Positions 41,887-52,457 are shown, numbered from the stretch's first letter. The stretch: DNA of 64,000 bases from RUG369 sp050949645 (GCA_050949645.1 JBMNGC010000001.1:3038001-3102000), one strand, 5' to 3'. Notes: a model not told the origin generated them from the letters alone. Made by a program: numbers and translations.

Positions 41887-44800
41887 TCAATCGATGGGCT
41901 TCCATTTCGCATTGGATGTGTAATCACACCACAGCTGTCCTCCGGGACAGGAAAAACTTTTGTTTAACAAAATTTTAACACGAAAGACTTCCCCGGAGTT
42001 TCTTACTCCATTTTTTAAACAACTTTGAACGATAAACCCCGCGCGGGGCAATCCATGGGCATAAGAGGAATCCCAGTTCATGCTGAAATCATAGAGATCA
42101 GAACAGACTCCGTCGATCGTAAAATTAGTCAGTGAAATCGTGCCGTTTTCATCTTTTGTTACTGTGATCCAGACGTCGCTCAGGTCGATTGAACAATGAC
42201 CCAGGGCAAAGTGTAAGTCCTTATCGTCGTTCGCGGTAAAGTTAAGAGGCACACTGATGTTATGAATCGTTGTTGAATAAGAGGACTCAGTAGGATGAGT
42301 TTTGAAGTAACCCGTTAAATCAGCGAAGGGCACACTCCTGAAAAGCTCTTGTACAATAGCTTTAGGAAAGACTTTTGAATTATATATGCTTTCGGCAAAA
42401 CTTGAGGTGTTGCCCCATACGTACCTAGTTGCCCGTCCCATTTGAAGTTCTGGAAATCGGATTCCCATCCCATTTGAAAGCGACAGCTCACTATCCCCAA
42501 CTCTGTAGTATAGATTGCTTGGTTCTTGGTCAACTGTGGAGGAGAGTGGAATAGAGTCAGGCAATAAAAAATTTTCAAGCAACATGTGCGAATTGGCATA
42601 AAATCCGAAAACTCCCCCAGCGGCGGAAAGGTTTTTATAGAAATTCAAGGTATCAAGGGAATCCTTCCATTCTTTTTTTCCTATCAAAGTATTTTGAAAC
42701 ACCAACTGATATTCGTCGTCGGATAAGATACCGTCATTGTTTACGTCGTAACCGGCGGCCAACATGACGTCCGATGAGTAGGCGTTATCATGAAAGTTGT
42801 CATAATTTGCCGCCACTCTTATAGTCACGGAGTTTGATTCACTAAAATTTCCGTCGGGAACTGTTAGAATCTGGCAGCCGCGATAGGACCTTGCATGCCA
42901 CAACATCCGCGAACGAATCTCGTCGCTGGCCCCGATTTCCAGCGTGATTTCAGCCACAGCCATATCTTCATCGGGACCGCACCAGACAATACCTGGCATT
43001 ACCTCATCATAGTCGGAGCGTTGGTTGTCCTCGTACTGGGTTATGATATTGTTAGAGACTCCGACGCACGAGTCGCTCTGTTAGGAGTGCAATTTGGATC
43101 GTAAACTCTTGCATAAAAGAATTCACCCAATCTCACAGTGGCCAGATCGTATAACTTCGGATGACCGGGATCGTACGCACAAATCGTAAATGTCGGAGGA
43201 TTCTCAACTTCTTCCGCTGTCAACGACCTGAGCGTCAAGATTCCGACTCCGTCTTCCGTCGTCACGATGTGGAACAACGGAGCCTCATTCGAGGATTGCA
43301 GGGAAAGATTGTTTCCGTCGACAAAGCAATAGTTGCATGACCGCCCCTCGGGGACGACTGCGTTAATTCGCGTTATATTATTTGATGTGTGATTAATGTA
43401 GATTTCATAGGAGTCGTCGTTAACGACCTTCGTACCGACAGTATCTTCACCCGAAATAAACTCCGGCGCCTGTAGGATAACGACCGGTCTGGACAGAGTA
43501 TCGTCGATGGATTCTGTGGGCAAAGGTTTGCCGTTGCACATGGCGCTGCTTATGGTAACCCTATCGGTTTCATCTTTTTCAAATTTGGAGTCTTTACTTG
43601 GTATGAGATAAAACACGGTTGTTGCACTGTCTTCGTCTCCGTTCCTTTGGACCGTCACGCGTTTGTCGCCGGGAATTTTGAAGTTGGCAGTCGAATCTCT
43701 CACATAGGGATCGGTTGACAGTCGATAGTCGCCCTGACTTGCATATCGATGAGCCTTCGCGAACTCCTCATGTTCCACCACGTTCATATTAAGCACGGCT
43801 GTCATCGACGTCCAGCTGTATTCCGTTGAATGCGCCGTTAATACATAAACGACAGGATTGGGCTCAAGTGTGTTGTCAGTTGGGTTAACGCTTGAGAAAA
43901 AATCTCTCGGTTCGTAGGTTATGACTTTACCGTCCTCAACAACAGTTTTTATAATAACACTCTCTCCGTCGTTTTCTTGAGATTCAATCATATAGTCTCC
44001 GACAATGGTCTTCAACGAAACGATAGTTGTCTCTTTAATCGTAACGGCGGCCTCATCTTTCGACGAGTCAATCTTGTATGCCGAGTCTCCTAGGATCGTA
44101 AAATAACAACTTCATCATTTTCAGCAATCGTATCGTCGACAGGGTCCAACTCGACGACGACGCTGTAGACGCCCGCGGGAATCACGACGGTCAATTCTCC
44201 GTCTTCAACGTAAATTCTCGTTCGTTCGCCAGAGCTCTGGTCAATGAGATAAAGCTCATAATCGTCCTCGGACGCGGAACCATCGACGCTCAGATGCACG
44301 CTTAGAGGATTCGAAGCGTTCGTCTCGCCCGTTCTCGAGATCATATAGCTACCGCAGTCGCTTTCGCTGCGCCCGTTTGCTTCCGCCGCTTCGGAGGCTA
44401 GCGCTTCGACTCCTACGTTCCAGTTTTCAAAACGGAACGTTACGGTCAAATGGTCGCAAAACTCCGAAGAACCGTAAGGGATCGTTTCATCAGAAGCAGC
44501 GAAAGTATACTGCAATTCTCCAAAGGCCTCTTCCACGCCATTTTCTCGCGCTACGATAAATTCTGGCGTAACGAAAATTCCGCCTGTGGTGGAGTCAATC
44601 GTAAACCAGTTGTGTGGATCGTCAATTTCTCTGAAGACAATATTGGACCCGCGCGACGCAGGAGCCCATGGAATATAGAACGGCGCATATGTACCGTCAG
44701 GCTTTGCGGGTGGAAACGGGATAAGCGGTAGGTGCAGATGATCGTTGTTGACTTGCGCCGGCTGATCGCCTTCCTGGTCAGGATCGAAGAACTCTGGCGC

Positions 44801-46201
44801 CTGTATGATCGTGATCGTAGTTGTCGCCGGGTCTATATCCAGACTATTTCTGGATGGCGTCTTCGCAGATTCAATTCCATAAACGATAGTTTCATCGTTT
44901 TCATAGAAACGGTCGTGCCTGGCCAGAACGGTCAGAGGAACTTCCGTTTCATTCTCGCGAATCGTAAGAGTTGTCCAGAAGACGCTTGTGTCCGTCCCAG
45001 CGTACAAGAGATCATAATCGCCGCCGCGCAACGCAGTTCCAGATTGGCTGAGCGTTATATTCACCGAGTATGTGTCGTCGAGGGTGTATCCTTCGAACGC
45101 CTCGATCCATGCCGACGCCTGCTCGTTTGGAACGCGACTTATAATGAGGGGCGTCGAAGAATCCTCGAAGCTCAGCGCGCCGTCGCAAGGTTCGAGAATT
45201 TCAACTTCCGAGTCTATGCCTTTTGCCTGGACGACCCACTGGTCGTCGTCTATGATCGTCGCCGTTACGGTCATAACTTCGCCAACAAAATCGTACTCTA
45301 CAAATCCAAGTGGGGGGTAGGGCGAGGCGACGGGCTCGTTTAGCGTTGCGTTAATGGTTTCGTTCGATTCGGCGAGACTGTCATTTTTTGGAACGATGTA
45401 GAATTCAAGCGGATGACTGTAAAAATTGTAGACGCAAGGGGTGGATAAAGCAACGTCCCGAGTCAACGTGTCATAGGTGCCGTCTTGGACGCGAATCACG
45501 ACGTTATAATCGATTCCGAAAGTCGCAGAATCCGATGAAAAAACGACGTCGCAGGTATAGCCATCCGGAAGGGGAGGGACGTCGAATCGAAGATAATTAA
45601 CGCCCTCAAAGGGATTGACGTCTTCTTTACCGACCTCGCGGCCAAATCGTTCGATCAACGGGTTCTCGCCAAGGTCGCTTAAGCCGGAGACAATGCCGTC
45701 TTCGTTGACTGTCATTCCAAAATTGTAGGTCGGCAGCTCGTCATTTCCCTTCCCTGCGTCGTCGCCCATGGGGTTGAATCCAGACTCTTCAGTGTACTCG
45801 ACGAAGAGCGCGTTATCGTTAGACGGAATGCTCGTCATAATAACGTGCACCTCAGATGCTCCCCCTGATAGAGCGTCATCCGACTCCTGAACGGAAATAA
45901 CAAGGTTATAGGAGTCTTGTTCAAGGAGCGCGTTTTCGTGAGCATGATGACAATCGTCAAGAGACGAAAGGTCAATCGCTTCGACTTCGCAGGTAGGACT
46001 AGGGGAAGAGGGGCTAACGCAAGGCGTCGCGACCGGTTCGAGGAAAGGCGTTATCGAGAGAAGTTGCCGTTCTTCGAGAGATTCCATTCGGAGACGTCAA
46101 TGATGAGGAGAGAATTGGAGCTCGTCGTCGGTTCTAAGGATTTTCTTCAAGAAGGAAGCGGCGGCGGAGACGATAGAGTGGACGGAGTTACGTTGTAACA
46201 T
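41887..46201 (-). pseudogene. Broken LEPR-XLL/Calx-beta surface protein gene
   Basis: Three open segments read as one protein of about 1,437 codons. Start: ATG 46201 (MLQRNSVHSIVSAAASFLKK), then an in-frame TGA (46097-46099) just before RLRMESLEERQLLSITPFLE, the motif found near the start of planctomycete surface proteins. A single-base loss near 44100-44104 (in a run of four A) breaks ENDEVVI from FTILGDSAYKIDSSKDEA, and a second in 43041-43083 breaks YDPNCTPN from NNIITQYEDNQ. Calx-beta-like repeats (DYELYLIDQ ... DDTIAENDEVV, SVNITLSQ ... FYENDETIV) fill the middle. Reinitiation at 46087 could give a 665-residue fragment. Sequencing errors could explain the frameshifts but not easily all three lesions. 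Confidence 0.8.
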
Positions 46202-46285
46202 GGCAAAGCCACCGTGAATTACGAATCTGAAAGTTCCGTACTCGGCGAGGCCAGATTGGACCGGCGTCGAGCTTGCCAACCAATT

Positions 46286-46314
46286 ATTCTAAAACTCTGG
46301 AAAAATAACGTCAA
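46286..46314 (-). promoter_or_regulatory. Intact promoter of the broken surface gene
   Basis: Minus strand TTGACG (46314..46309), a 17-base spacer and TAGAAT (46291..46286), with predicted start about 78 bases before the ATG at 46201. Confidence 0.7.
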
Positions 46315-46699
46315 CTATTTCAGGTCATCAGGAAAGATTTTTTGCTGAAAAAGGGGCGGCTATGAGGTCCGGTTATGCGAACGTAATGACAGAATACCTT
46401 GATTTTACTGAAGTTATAATTATTCGGTGAAATGCGTTAAAAATAGAATAATTTTTTGTACGTTTCAAAGAAATAACGTGGAACGTCGTCTGTCTGAAAT
46501 GCGAAGGTTTGTTTCGATATTGCCGGTCGTTTTTTTAGCGTCGTCGCCTGAACCCCTGTGAATCGCGCGTCGTCGGGTGCGTCGCTAATTTTCAGCGGAT
46601 TACGCGGCGGCGATATTGTCCGTCTCTTTTGGAACTCTATAATGGAACTCCGAGCCCTTTCTGAAATTTCATCTAACAGTACCAAGCGGGGGTTGTACG
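46315..46699. other. AT-rich intergenic region between divergent genes
   Basis: Together with 46202-46314 this separates the surface gene from the serine hydrolase gene. It is markedly AT-rich (about 46330-46490) and holds only the two divergent promoters. No gene or repeat was recognised. Confidence 0.45.
46616..46643 (+). promoter_or_regulatory. Promoter of the serine hydrolase/muramidase gene
   Basis: TTGTCC (46616-46621), a 16-base spacer and TATAAT (46638-46643), with a leader of about 50 bases. Confidence 0.6.
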
Positions 46700-49117
46700 A
46701 TGAAGAAGCTGACTAATTTTTTCCTGATTCTTGCGGCGTTGGTCGTCGCGTCCGTCGCGAGCGCGGCGGAATACCCAGACCCAGCGTCGATGGCGACGCC
46801 GGTTGTCGCGCCGTCGGAGCTTTCTATGGACGCGGCCTCACTTGACCGCATCGACGCGATCGTCGAAGATAATATCCGCGCGGGCAACTTCCCGGGCGCG
46901 GTCGTCGCCGTCGGGCGCGGCAATAAACTCGCGTTCCTACGCGCTTACGGCGATCGTCAGACGGAGCCCGTCGTCGAGCCGTGCACGATCGATACGGTAT
47001 ACGACCTTGCGTCCCTCACCAAGGTCACGGCGACCGCGATTGGGATCGCGATTCTCGTCGAACGCGGCGAAATCGGATACGACGATCCTGTTACGAAATA
47101 TTTCCCCGAGTTCGGACAGAAGGGGAAGGAAAGTATTACCATTCGCGACTGCCTGACCCACGTCTCCGGACTCACGCCCGACAACAGTCTCAAAGATTAC
47201 ATCGGCTTTAATCGCGAAGAAATCCTCGACAATATCTGTAAGCTTGGACTCGTGACGGAGCCCGGCGAGACGTTCTCTTATAGCGACGTCGGGTTCATCC
47301 TGATGGGCTATCTTATCGAGAAGATCACGGGCCAGTCGGAAGACGAATTCGTTCGTGAGAATATCTACCTTCCGCTTGGTATGGTCGATACGGGCTTCAA
47401 CCCGAACGCTGAGCAGAAATCTCGCGCCGCTGCCGCTGAAAAGCGTCATGCGAACGACGAGGACTGGATCAAGGGCGAAGTCCACGATCCGCGCGCGTAC
47501 GAGCTTGACGGAATCGCCGGGCACGCGGGGAACTTCTCGACCGCGCCCGACCTGGCGATTCTCGCGTCCATGCTCATTGGGCATGGAACCTATGCCCCGG
47601 CGTCCGGCGCTGAGCCCGTAACTATCTTGAAGCCCGAGACTTTCAAGCTCATGACCGAACCAGTTGCGGTTCCGCGCGGGATCCGCTCTCGAGGCTGGGA
47701 CAAACGTTCGCCCTATTCCAATAACCGCGCCGCGCTCATGTCGCCCGAGGCGATCGGACACAGCGGATTCACCGGGACCTCGATCTGGATCGACCCTGGC
47801 ACGAATCTCTTCGTGATCTTCCTCGGCAACCGTCTGCATCCTGACGGGAAGGGCGATTACGTCACCATCTGCGGCAAGATCGGCCAGACGGCGCTCGATT
47901 CGATTTACGAGAAGGCCGACCCCGTCGCCGCGAAGGCGTTCGTTGAACGCTCTGTCTACCGTTCCCCCAACGCGTCGAAGACGTCGGTTCACGGCGAAAC
48001 GCTGACAGGCGCCGACGTCCTTGCGCGCGACGAATACGCGCCCCTCAAGGGCCTCAGGGTGGGGCTCCTTACGAACCAGACCGGGCTCCTCAAGGACGGC
48101 TCGCGCCTCCCGAAGGCGATGCAGGAGGGCGGAGTCGCGCTCACAACGCTCTTCAGTCCTGAGCATGGTCTCTACGGGGAGCTCGATCAGTCGAATATCG
48201 ACGACGCGAGAGACCCCGAGACGGGCCTGAAGGTCTACAGTCTCTACGGCGCGACTCGCCGCCCGTCGCCGGAGTCGCTCGAAGACGTCGACGCGTTTGT
48301 CTTTGATATCCAGGACGTCGGCGTTCGTTACTACACGTATATCAGCGCGATGTGCTCGGCGATGCAGAGCTGCGCGGATCTTAACAAGAAGTTTGTCGTC
48401 CTCGATCGTCCGAACCCGATCAGCGGCGTTAAGGTCGAGGGGCCGTTCCTCGATCCGGGTCGCGAATCGTACGTCGCGTTCTTCCCCATGCCGATTCAGC
48501 ACGGTATGACGGTCGGCGAACTCGCGCTCGCGTTCGCGTTCAAATACAACCTAAACCTTGATCTCACAGTTATTCCGTGCGAGAACTGGACGCGCGACCA
48601 GTATTTCGACGAAACCGGACTCGCCTGGGTCAATCCGTCGCCGAACATGAGGTCCCTCGACGAGGCGCTCCTCTATCCCGGGATCGGGATTCCTGAATTC
48701 ACGAATATTTCGGTCGGTCGCGGAACGGCGACGCCCTTCGAGGTCGTCGGCGCGCCGTGGATCGACGGAGCGGACCTCGCCGCAAAAATGACGGCGCTGA
48801 AGCTCGGCGGAGTCGCCTTTGAAGCGACGAAGTTCACCCCCGACGCGAGTAAATACAAGGACGAAGAGGTCTCTGGAATCCGGATGAAGATTGTCGATCG
48901 TTCGAAGCTCGACGCGGTCAGGCTCGGGATCGCGCTCATGACGCAGCTCGCGAAGGATTATCCTGAGTGGGAGCTTCGGAACGCGAACACGCTTCTTCTC
49001 AATGACGCGACGCTCGACGCGATTAAGTCCGGTCGACCCCTCGACGAGATCGTCGAACTCTGGTCCTCCGACCTTGCGCGCTTCAACGAGTTCCGCGCGA
49101 ATTTCCTCATCTACTGA
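46700..49117 (+). CDS. Secreted fusion of a class C beta-lactamase-like serine hydrolase and a NamZ-type (DUF1343, GH171) exo-muramidase
   Basis: 805 residues. The signal peptide ends near residue 23 (ALVVASVASAAEY). Residues about 40-405 are a penicillin-binding-like serine hydrolase: S105-x-x-K108 (DLASLTK), Y194 (YSDVGF) and HSG (354-356, GHSGFTG). Residues about 450-805 are DUF1343: LKGLRVGLLTNQTGL, TLFSPEHGLYGE, FVFDIQDVGVRYYTYI and VLDRPNPISG. NamZ releases terminal N-acetylmuramic acid from peptidoglycan chains; the serine hydrolase half may remove peptides or esters first. A fusion of both steps suggests a muropeptide scavenging or recycling enzyme in the periplasm. Confidence 0.92.
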   Translation: MKKLTNFFLILAALVVASVASAAEYPDPASMATPVVAPSELSMDAASLDRIDAIVEDNIRAGNFPGAVVAVGRGNKLAFLRAYGDRQTEPVVEPCTIDTVYDLASLTKVTATAIGIAILVERGEIGYDDPVTKYFPEFGQKGKESITIRDCLTHVSGLTPDNSLKDYIGFNREEILDNICKLGLVTEPGETFSYSDVGFILMGYLIEKITGQSEDEFVRENIYLPLGMVDTGFNPNAEQKSRAAAAEKRHANDEDWIKGEVHDPRAYELDGIAGHAGNFSTAPDLAILASMLIGHGTYAPASGAEPVTILKPETFKLMTEPVAVPRGIRSRGWDKRSPYSNNRAALMSPEAIGHSGFTGTSIWIDPGTNLFVIFLGNRLHPDGKGDYVTICGKIGQTALDSIYEKADPVAAKAFVERSVYRSPNASKTSVHGETLTGADVLARDEYAPLKGLRVGLLTNQTGLLKDGSRLPKAMQEGGVALTTLFSPEHGLYGELDQSNIDDARDPETGLKVYSLYGATRRPSPESLEDVDAFVFDIQDVGVRYYTYISAMCSAMQSCADLNKKFVVLDRPNPISGVKVEGPFLDPGRESYVAFFPMPIQHGMTVGELALAFAFKYNLNLDLTVIPCENWTRDQYFDETGLAWVNPSPNMRSLDEALLYPGIGIPEFTNISVGRGTATPFEVVGAPWIDGADLAAKMTALKLGGVAFEATKFTPDASKYKDEEVSGIRMKIVDRSKLDAVRLGIALMTQLAKDYPEWELRNANTLLLNDATLDAIKSGRPLDEIVELWSSDLARFNEFRANFLIY

Positions 49118-49250
49118 GCAGGCGGCGTCTGTTCGACAGACGCCGAATCATCGACTGCGGACGGAGTAGCGCCGTGCGTCGTTCGTTGACGACGTCCGGC
49201 GCTTGCGCGTCTCTCGTCTTCTGAATTTTGAATGGAAACTGGTATCCTGT

Positions 49251-49868
49251 ATGTTTAGAAATCTCGGCCCTCGGCCGTTTTTGTTTCCCATGCCGGTCCT
49301 CCTCGTGGCGACCTACGACAAAGATATGGTCGTCGACGTTATGAAACTTTCGTGGGAAGGCAGCTTCAGCCTCAACACTGCTGAGTTCAACATCAATCCC
49401 GTCCGGAAGACGTTCAAGAATATCCAGCGTCGCCGAGCGTTTACCCTGAGTATCGCCGATTTACCGCATATCAAGGAAGTCGATTATTTCGGGCGAGTTT
49501 CAGGTAACCAGGTCAAAAATAAATTCGAACTTTCCGGACTCAGGGCGGAGCGTAGCGCGCTCGTCGACGCGCCCATTCTTGTCGATTTCCCCCTGACGTC
49601 AGAGTGCACCGTCATTGAACTGAGTCCTCGGGGCGGGTACTTTCGCGTCGTTGGGCGCATTCTGAACACGCTTGTGGACGAAGAGATGTTCGACTCGTCC
49701 GGCAATCTTGATCCGTCGAAATTTCAAGGGTTCTATTACGACGTCTACAAGGGCGACTATTACTCGGCGGGTGAATATATCGGTCGGGAAGGGACCTTCG
49801 GCGCGGAACTCGTTGAAGCAGCGAAAGCTGAAGCGGCGAAAGAGGCGGAGCGCGAAAAAAAGTCGTGA
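49251..49868 (+). CDS. Flavin reductase-like (FMN-binding split barrel) protein
   Basis: About 205 residues from the ATG at 49251; an upstream ATG at 49203 adds 16 residues with no family similarity. The opening FLFPMPVLLVATYDKDMVVD and then SFSLNTAEFNINPVRKTFKN, AFTLSIADLPHIKEVDYFGR follow the flavin reductase/DIM6 pattern of FMN-binding proteins. The WxGxxS-like phosphate site is replaced by WEGSFS. A charged helical tail (AAKAEAAKEAEREKK) ends it. The reaction partner is unknown. It lies 130 bases after the muramidase gene and may share its transcript. Confidence 0.8.
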   Translation: MFRNLGPRPFLFPMPVLLVATYDKDMVVDVMKLSWEGSFSLNTAEFNINPVRKTFKNIQRRRAFTLSIADLPHIKEVDYFGRVSGNQVKNKFELSGLRAERSALVDAPILVDFPLTSECTVIELSPRGGYFRVVGRILNTLVDEEMFDSSGNLDPSKFQGFYYDVYKGDYYSAGEYIGREGTFGAELVEAAKAEAAKEAEREKKS

Positions 49869-49897
49869 CGTCGCGCTCGCCTACTCTCCGCTGAACG

Positions 49898-51247
49898 CTA
49901 GACGCGCAGGAACTTGCCGCGTCGCCAGAAACCCCACAGGTAGAGCCAGAGGAGCGCCGCGCCCACAAGGTAGTTAATCGTCTCCTGCCAGTCTCCGACG
50001 AACCGCTCCAGACCGTAGATGAACCATCCTGCGAACTCTCCATAGTGAACGAGGTGAGAGAGCATGTACGCCGCGATGGCGTTCACGCCCCAGACGATCA
50101 GGAACGTTCGGAAGAGTCGCCAATTCCAGATATCGTAGACGAGGTAGAAGATCGCCAGCAGAAGAATGCTAAGGCCCGAGCTGTACAGGACCATCGACGG
50201 GGTCCAGATGTATTTGATAATCGGGCAGTAACCGGGCTTACCTTCGGGAATCATGCCCCAGAGCTTACCCAACACGACAAAGGCGATCCCGAAGAAGAGG
50301 AGCGTCACGAACGCCTGATACTGGATACCGCGGCGTTCTTTTTTCTTGTCTTCCGCGACAGTTCCGAGCTTTTTTCTGGCGTCATAGAGGAACTCGCCCG
50401 CGAACATCCCCGACAGCGTCGTCGCAACAAAGGTGAGCGAGCTCAGCAGCCATGTGTAATGATATCCCGAGTTGAACTCGACGACGCCATTAGCGCCGAG
50501 CGTCGCCCTGTCGCGAAATCTTCCGAGTACAACGCGATCTATTTCATACGCGATGTTCGTATTCGGCTCGTAACTTCCAAGTCCGCACCCGTTAAGACCG
50601 CAAAACTCGTTAATGCACCAGAACGCGGCGAGGAGCGCGACGAAAAGCGCGTAGCGTCCAAGTCTCGGGAGATACAGGTACGCGATGCAGGAGAAGAGAT
50701 AGCCCGTCGCAATCGCCTGCAACGTGTTCGAATAGAGCTTAAATTGTCTAGAATCGAGGGATAAGAGATTTCCCTGCACGCACATTCCGAAGATCCACAA
50801 GACGACGACTCGGCGCGTAATACGCACCCACAGCGCGCAGGTTCGCTTGCGTTCTCCAGAAAGATACTTTGCGAGCGCAAAGGGGATCGCCGCGCCCGCC
50901 ATGAAGAGGAAGAGGGGCATGATGAGGTCGAGGACCGAGAATCCGCTGTTCCACGGCGTGTGATACGTCTGCTCCATGGCGGCGGCGAAGAATACGCGCG
51001 ACTTCTCCGCCAAGATTTGCGTGTCGAAAAAGCCGAGGGTGACCCAATCGAACCCGCGCCATATCGCTCTCCACATCTCCGTTCCCTCAGCGAGAGCCCA
51101 GCCCGGCCCTCGCTCGAAGACATGCGCGATCTGGTCCAAGAAGATGAGCAGGAAGATATCGAACCCGCGGAGCGCGTCGAGAGACGCAAGTCGCGGAGGT
51201 TTTGCCGCAGGAATAGGCGGAACGGTAGATTCGACGCGGTTGGTCAT
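49898..51247 (-). CDS. DUF5009/HGSNAT-like membrane acyltransferase
   Basis: 449 residues with ten or more helices. The opening RLASLDALRGFDIFLLIFLD, later VLDLIMPLFLFMAGAAIPFA, and the C-terminal YMLSHLVHYGEFAGWFIYGL match the bacterial homologs of heparan-alpha-glucosaminide N-acetyltransferase (DUF5009). Such proteins are thought to acetylate amino sugars across the membrane using cytoplasmic acetyl-CoA. The aspartate and arginine of the DALRGFD motif are intact, but the histidine usually found soon after it is not obvious. It is convergent with the flavin reductase gene, separated by 29 bases. Amino-sugar use by the adjacent muramidase would give it a plausible role. Confidence 0.88.
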   Translation of the reverse strand: MTNRVESTVPPIPAAKPPRLASLDALRGFDIFLLIFLDQIAHVFERGPGWALAEGTEMWRAIWRGFDWVTLGFFDTQILAEKSRVFFAAAMEQTYHTPWNSGFSVLDLIMPLFLFMAGAAIPFALAKYLSGERKRTCALWVRITRRVVVLWIFGMCVQGNLLSLDSRQFKLYSNTLQAIATGYLFSCIAYLYLPRLGRYALFVALLAAFWCINEFCGLNGCGLGSYEPNTNIAYEIDRVVLGRFRDRATLGANGVVEFNSGYHYTWLLSSLTFVATTLSGMFAGEFLYDARKKLGTVAEDKKKERRGIQYQAFVTLLFFGIAFVVLGKLWGMIPEGKPGYCPIIKYIWTPSMVLYSSGLSILLLAIFYLVYDIWNWRLFRTFLIVWGVNAIAAYMLSHLVHYGEFAGWFIYGLERFVGDWQETINYLVGAALLWLYLWGFWRRGKFLRV

Positions 51248-51280
51248 GGCAAGCGAGCCCTTTATAACGCGCGATATAGC

Positions 51281-51323
51281 AAAGTAAAAGCGGGAACGCG
51301 ATGGGAGACGTCGCGTTCCCGCT
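51281..51323 (-). terminator. Terminator with perfect 13-base stem
   Basis: AGCGGGAACGCGA and TCGCGTTCCCGCT around nine bases, followed on the minus strand by TTTTACTTT. It lies directly after the TIGR03000-type gene that ends at 51333. Confidence 0.95.
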
Positions 51324-51332
51324 TGAACGAAG

Positions 51333-52457
51333 TCAGCGGTTGAGAGCTAAGGTCTCGGAACCGACAAGCTTCAAATTGAAGGCGAGTGAGGAACTTTCGC
51401 CGGCGGTCAAGGTCGTCGTCTTGACGTCTTCGTAAAGCCGACCGTCGCGCATCGCGACGACGCGAATCTCGAAGGAATAGGTCTGGCCTTCTTCAAGCTC
51501 ACGTGCGGCGAAAGAGCGAATCTCGCCCTTCTGCTTCGTGCGGTATCCGTTGACGTAGACGACGGAGTCTTCCGGAACGAGCATACGAATCACGCCCGTG
51601 TTGAGGTTCGAGTCCGGCATGGGGGTTGGGATCTGCTCCGGATAAGAATCGTCCTGGAGTAGGCCGGAATCGTTGCTGTCATACAGCGAATCGTCGCTAT
51701 CGTACTGCGGGATCGTAGCGGGACCGTTAGGGTCGAGATCGTCGCCGTCGTCGGTCGAGATCGTTTGGTTGGAGAGCTTCTGAGGCGCTGGATCGACCTG
51801 AGAGGGTATGCCCTGGCTCTTCTTAGCGAGACCAGTTTCAGGATCGAGCTCGTTGACCTCTCCGGGATAATACCCGTAGCCGCAACAGACGCCAGGCGCG
51901 TAGACGGAAGTCGGAACGATCGCGGAAGGAATGCCGGTCGGCGGGCAGACGTTGTAAGAGATCGGAGGGCACGGATCGCAGACGTCGTAGGTCCAACATG
52001 GGTCGCAGACGTACGCCGGACGACAATAGCAGAAGTCGTTGGCGAATAGCCCGCGAACGCCCTGGATCACGCGTCGGACGGGGCGAACGCGGTCGACGAA
52101 GTTCACGATCGGACAAACAAGGTTGCGAACCGGCGTCGGACGAGAATAGTAGTAGTAGCCGGTATCCCATACGTAGCTGTCGTAGTACGTGACGCCGCTG
52201 TAGTAGACGGTCGAGACGCTCCCGGAGCAACCGAAGCAGTCAGCGTAGCTCGACGCCGTTTCGCTCGACGCGTACTTGGAGACCGGATCGAGCTTGCCGA
52301 GCGTGAGCGCCTGACCGGGGAAGAAGGAATCGTCGCTCGCGACGGCATTGTGATTCGAAATGACAGAGAAGCTGTCAAAAGCGCAGGCGCTCGCGGCCGA
52401 CGCGACGAACGCGACAAGAGCGGCGACACACAGCGCAAAACTACCGTTGGTTCTCAT
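51333..52457 (-). CDS. Secreted Cys/Tyr/Pro-rich protein with a C-terminal TIGR03000-type domain
   Basis: 374 residues. The signal peptide ends near residue 26 (VAFVASAASACAFD). The middle is rich in Cys, Tyr and Pro (CYCRPAYVCDPCWTYDVC, CCGYGYYPGE) and suggests a disulfide-stabilised or cross-linked surface layer. The last 85 residues (VIRMLVPEDSVVYVNGYRTK, then EIRSFAARELEEGQTYSFEI) match the small planctomycete domain TIGR03000 in pattern: strand-turn V.VNG..T...G..R.F....L..G..Y.YE. AGGAGTG precedes the ATG. The gene is monocistronic with a strong terminator. Its role is unknown; structural coat is plausible. Confidence 0.85.
   Translation of the reverse strand: MRTNGSFALCVAALVAFVASAASACAFDSFSVISNHNAVASDDSFFPGQALTLGKLDPVSKYASSETASSYADCFGCSGSVSTVYYSGVTYYDSYVWDTGYYYYSRPTPVRNLVCPIVNFVDRVRPVRRVIQGVRGLFANDFCYCRPAYVCDPCWTYDVCDPCPPISYNVCPPTGIPSAIVPTSVYAPGVCCGYGYYPGEVNELDPETGLAKKSQGIPSQVDPAPQKLSNQTISTDDGDDLDPNGPATIPQYDSDDSLYDSNDSGLLQDDSYPEQIPTPMPDSNLNTGVIRMLVPEDSVVYVNGYRTKQKGEIRSFAARELEEGQTYSFEIRVVAMRDGRLYEDVKTTTLTAGESSSLAFNLKLVGSETLALNR

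Noticed and set aside
46938..48502. A 521-codon open frame opposite the serine hydrolase/muramidase gene
   Set aside because: It lies fully antisense to a gene with intact catalytic motifs and has the Arg-rich look of a shadow frame in GC-rich DNA.
51333..52457. Spore-coat or chorion-like protein suggested by Cys/Tyr/Pro richness
   Set aside because: The C-terminal TIGR03000-type pattern gives a better, phylum-specific explanation.
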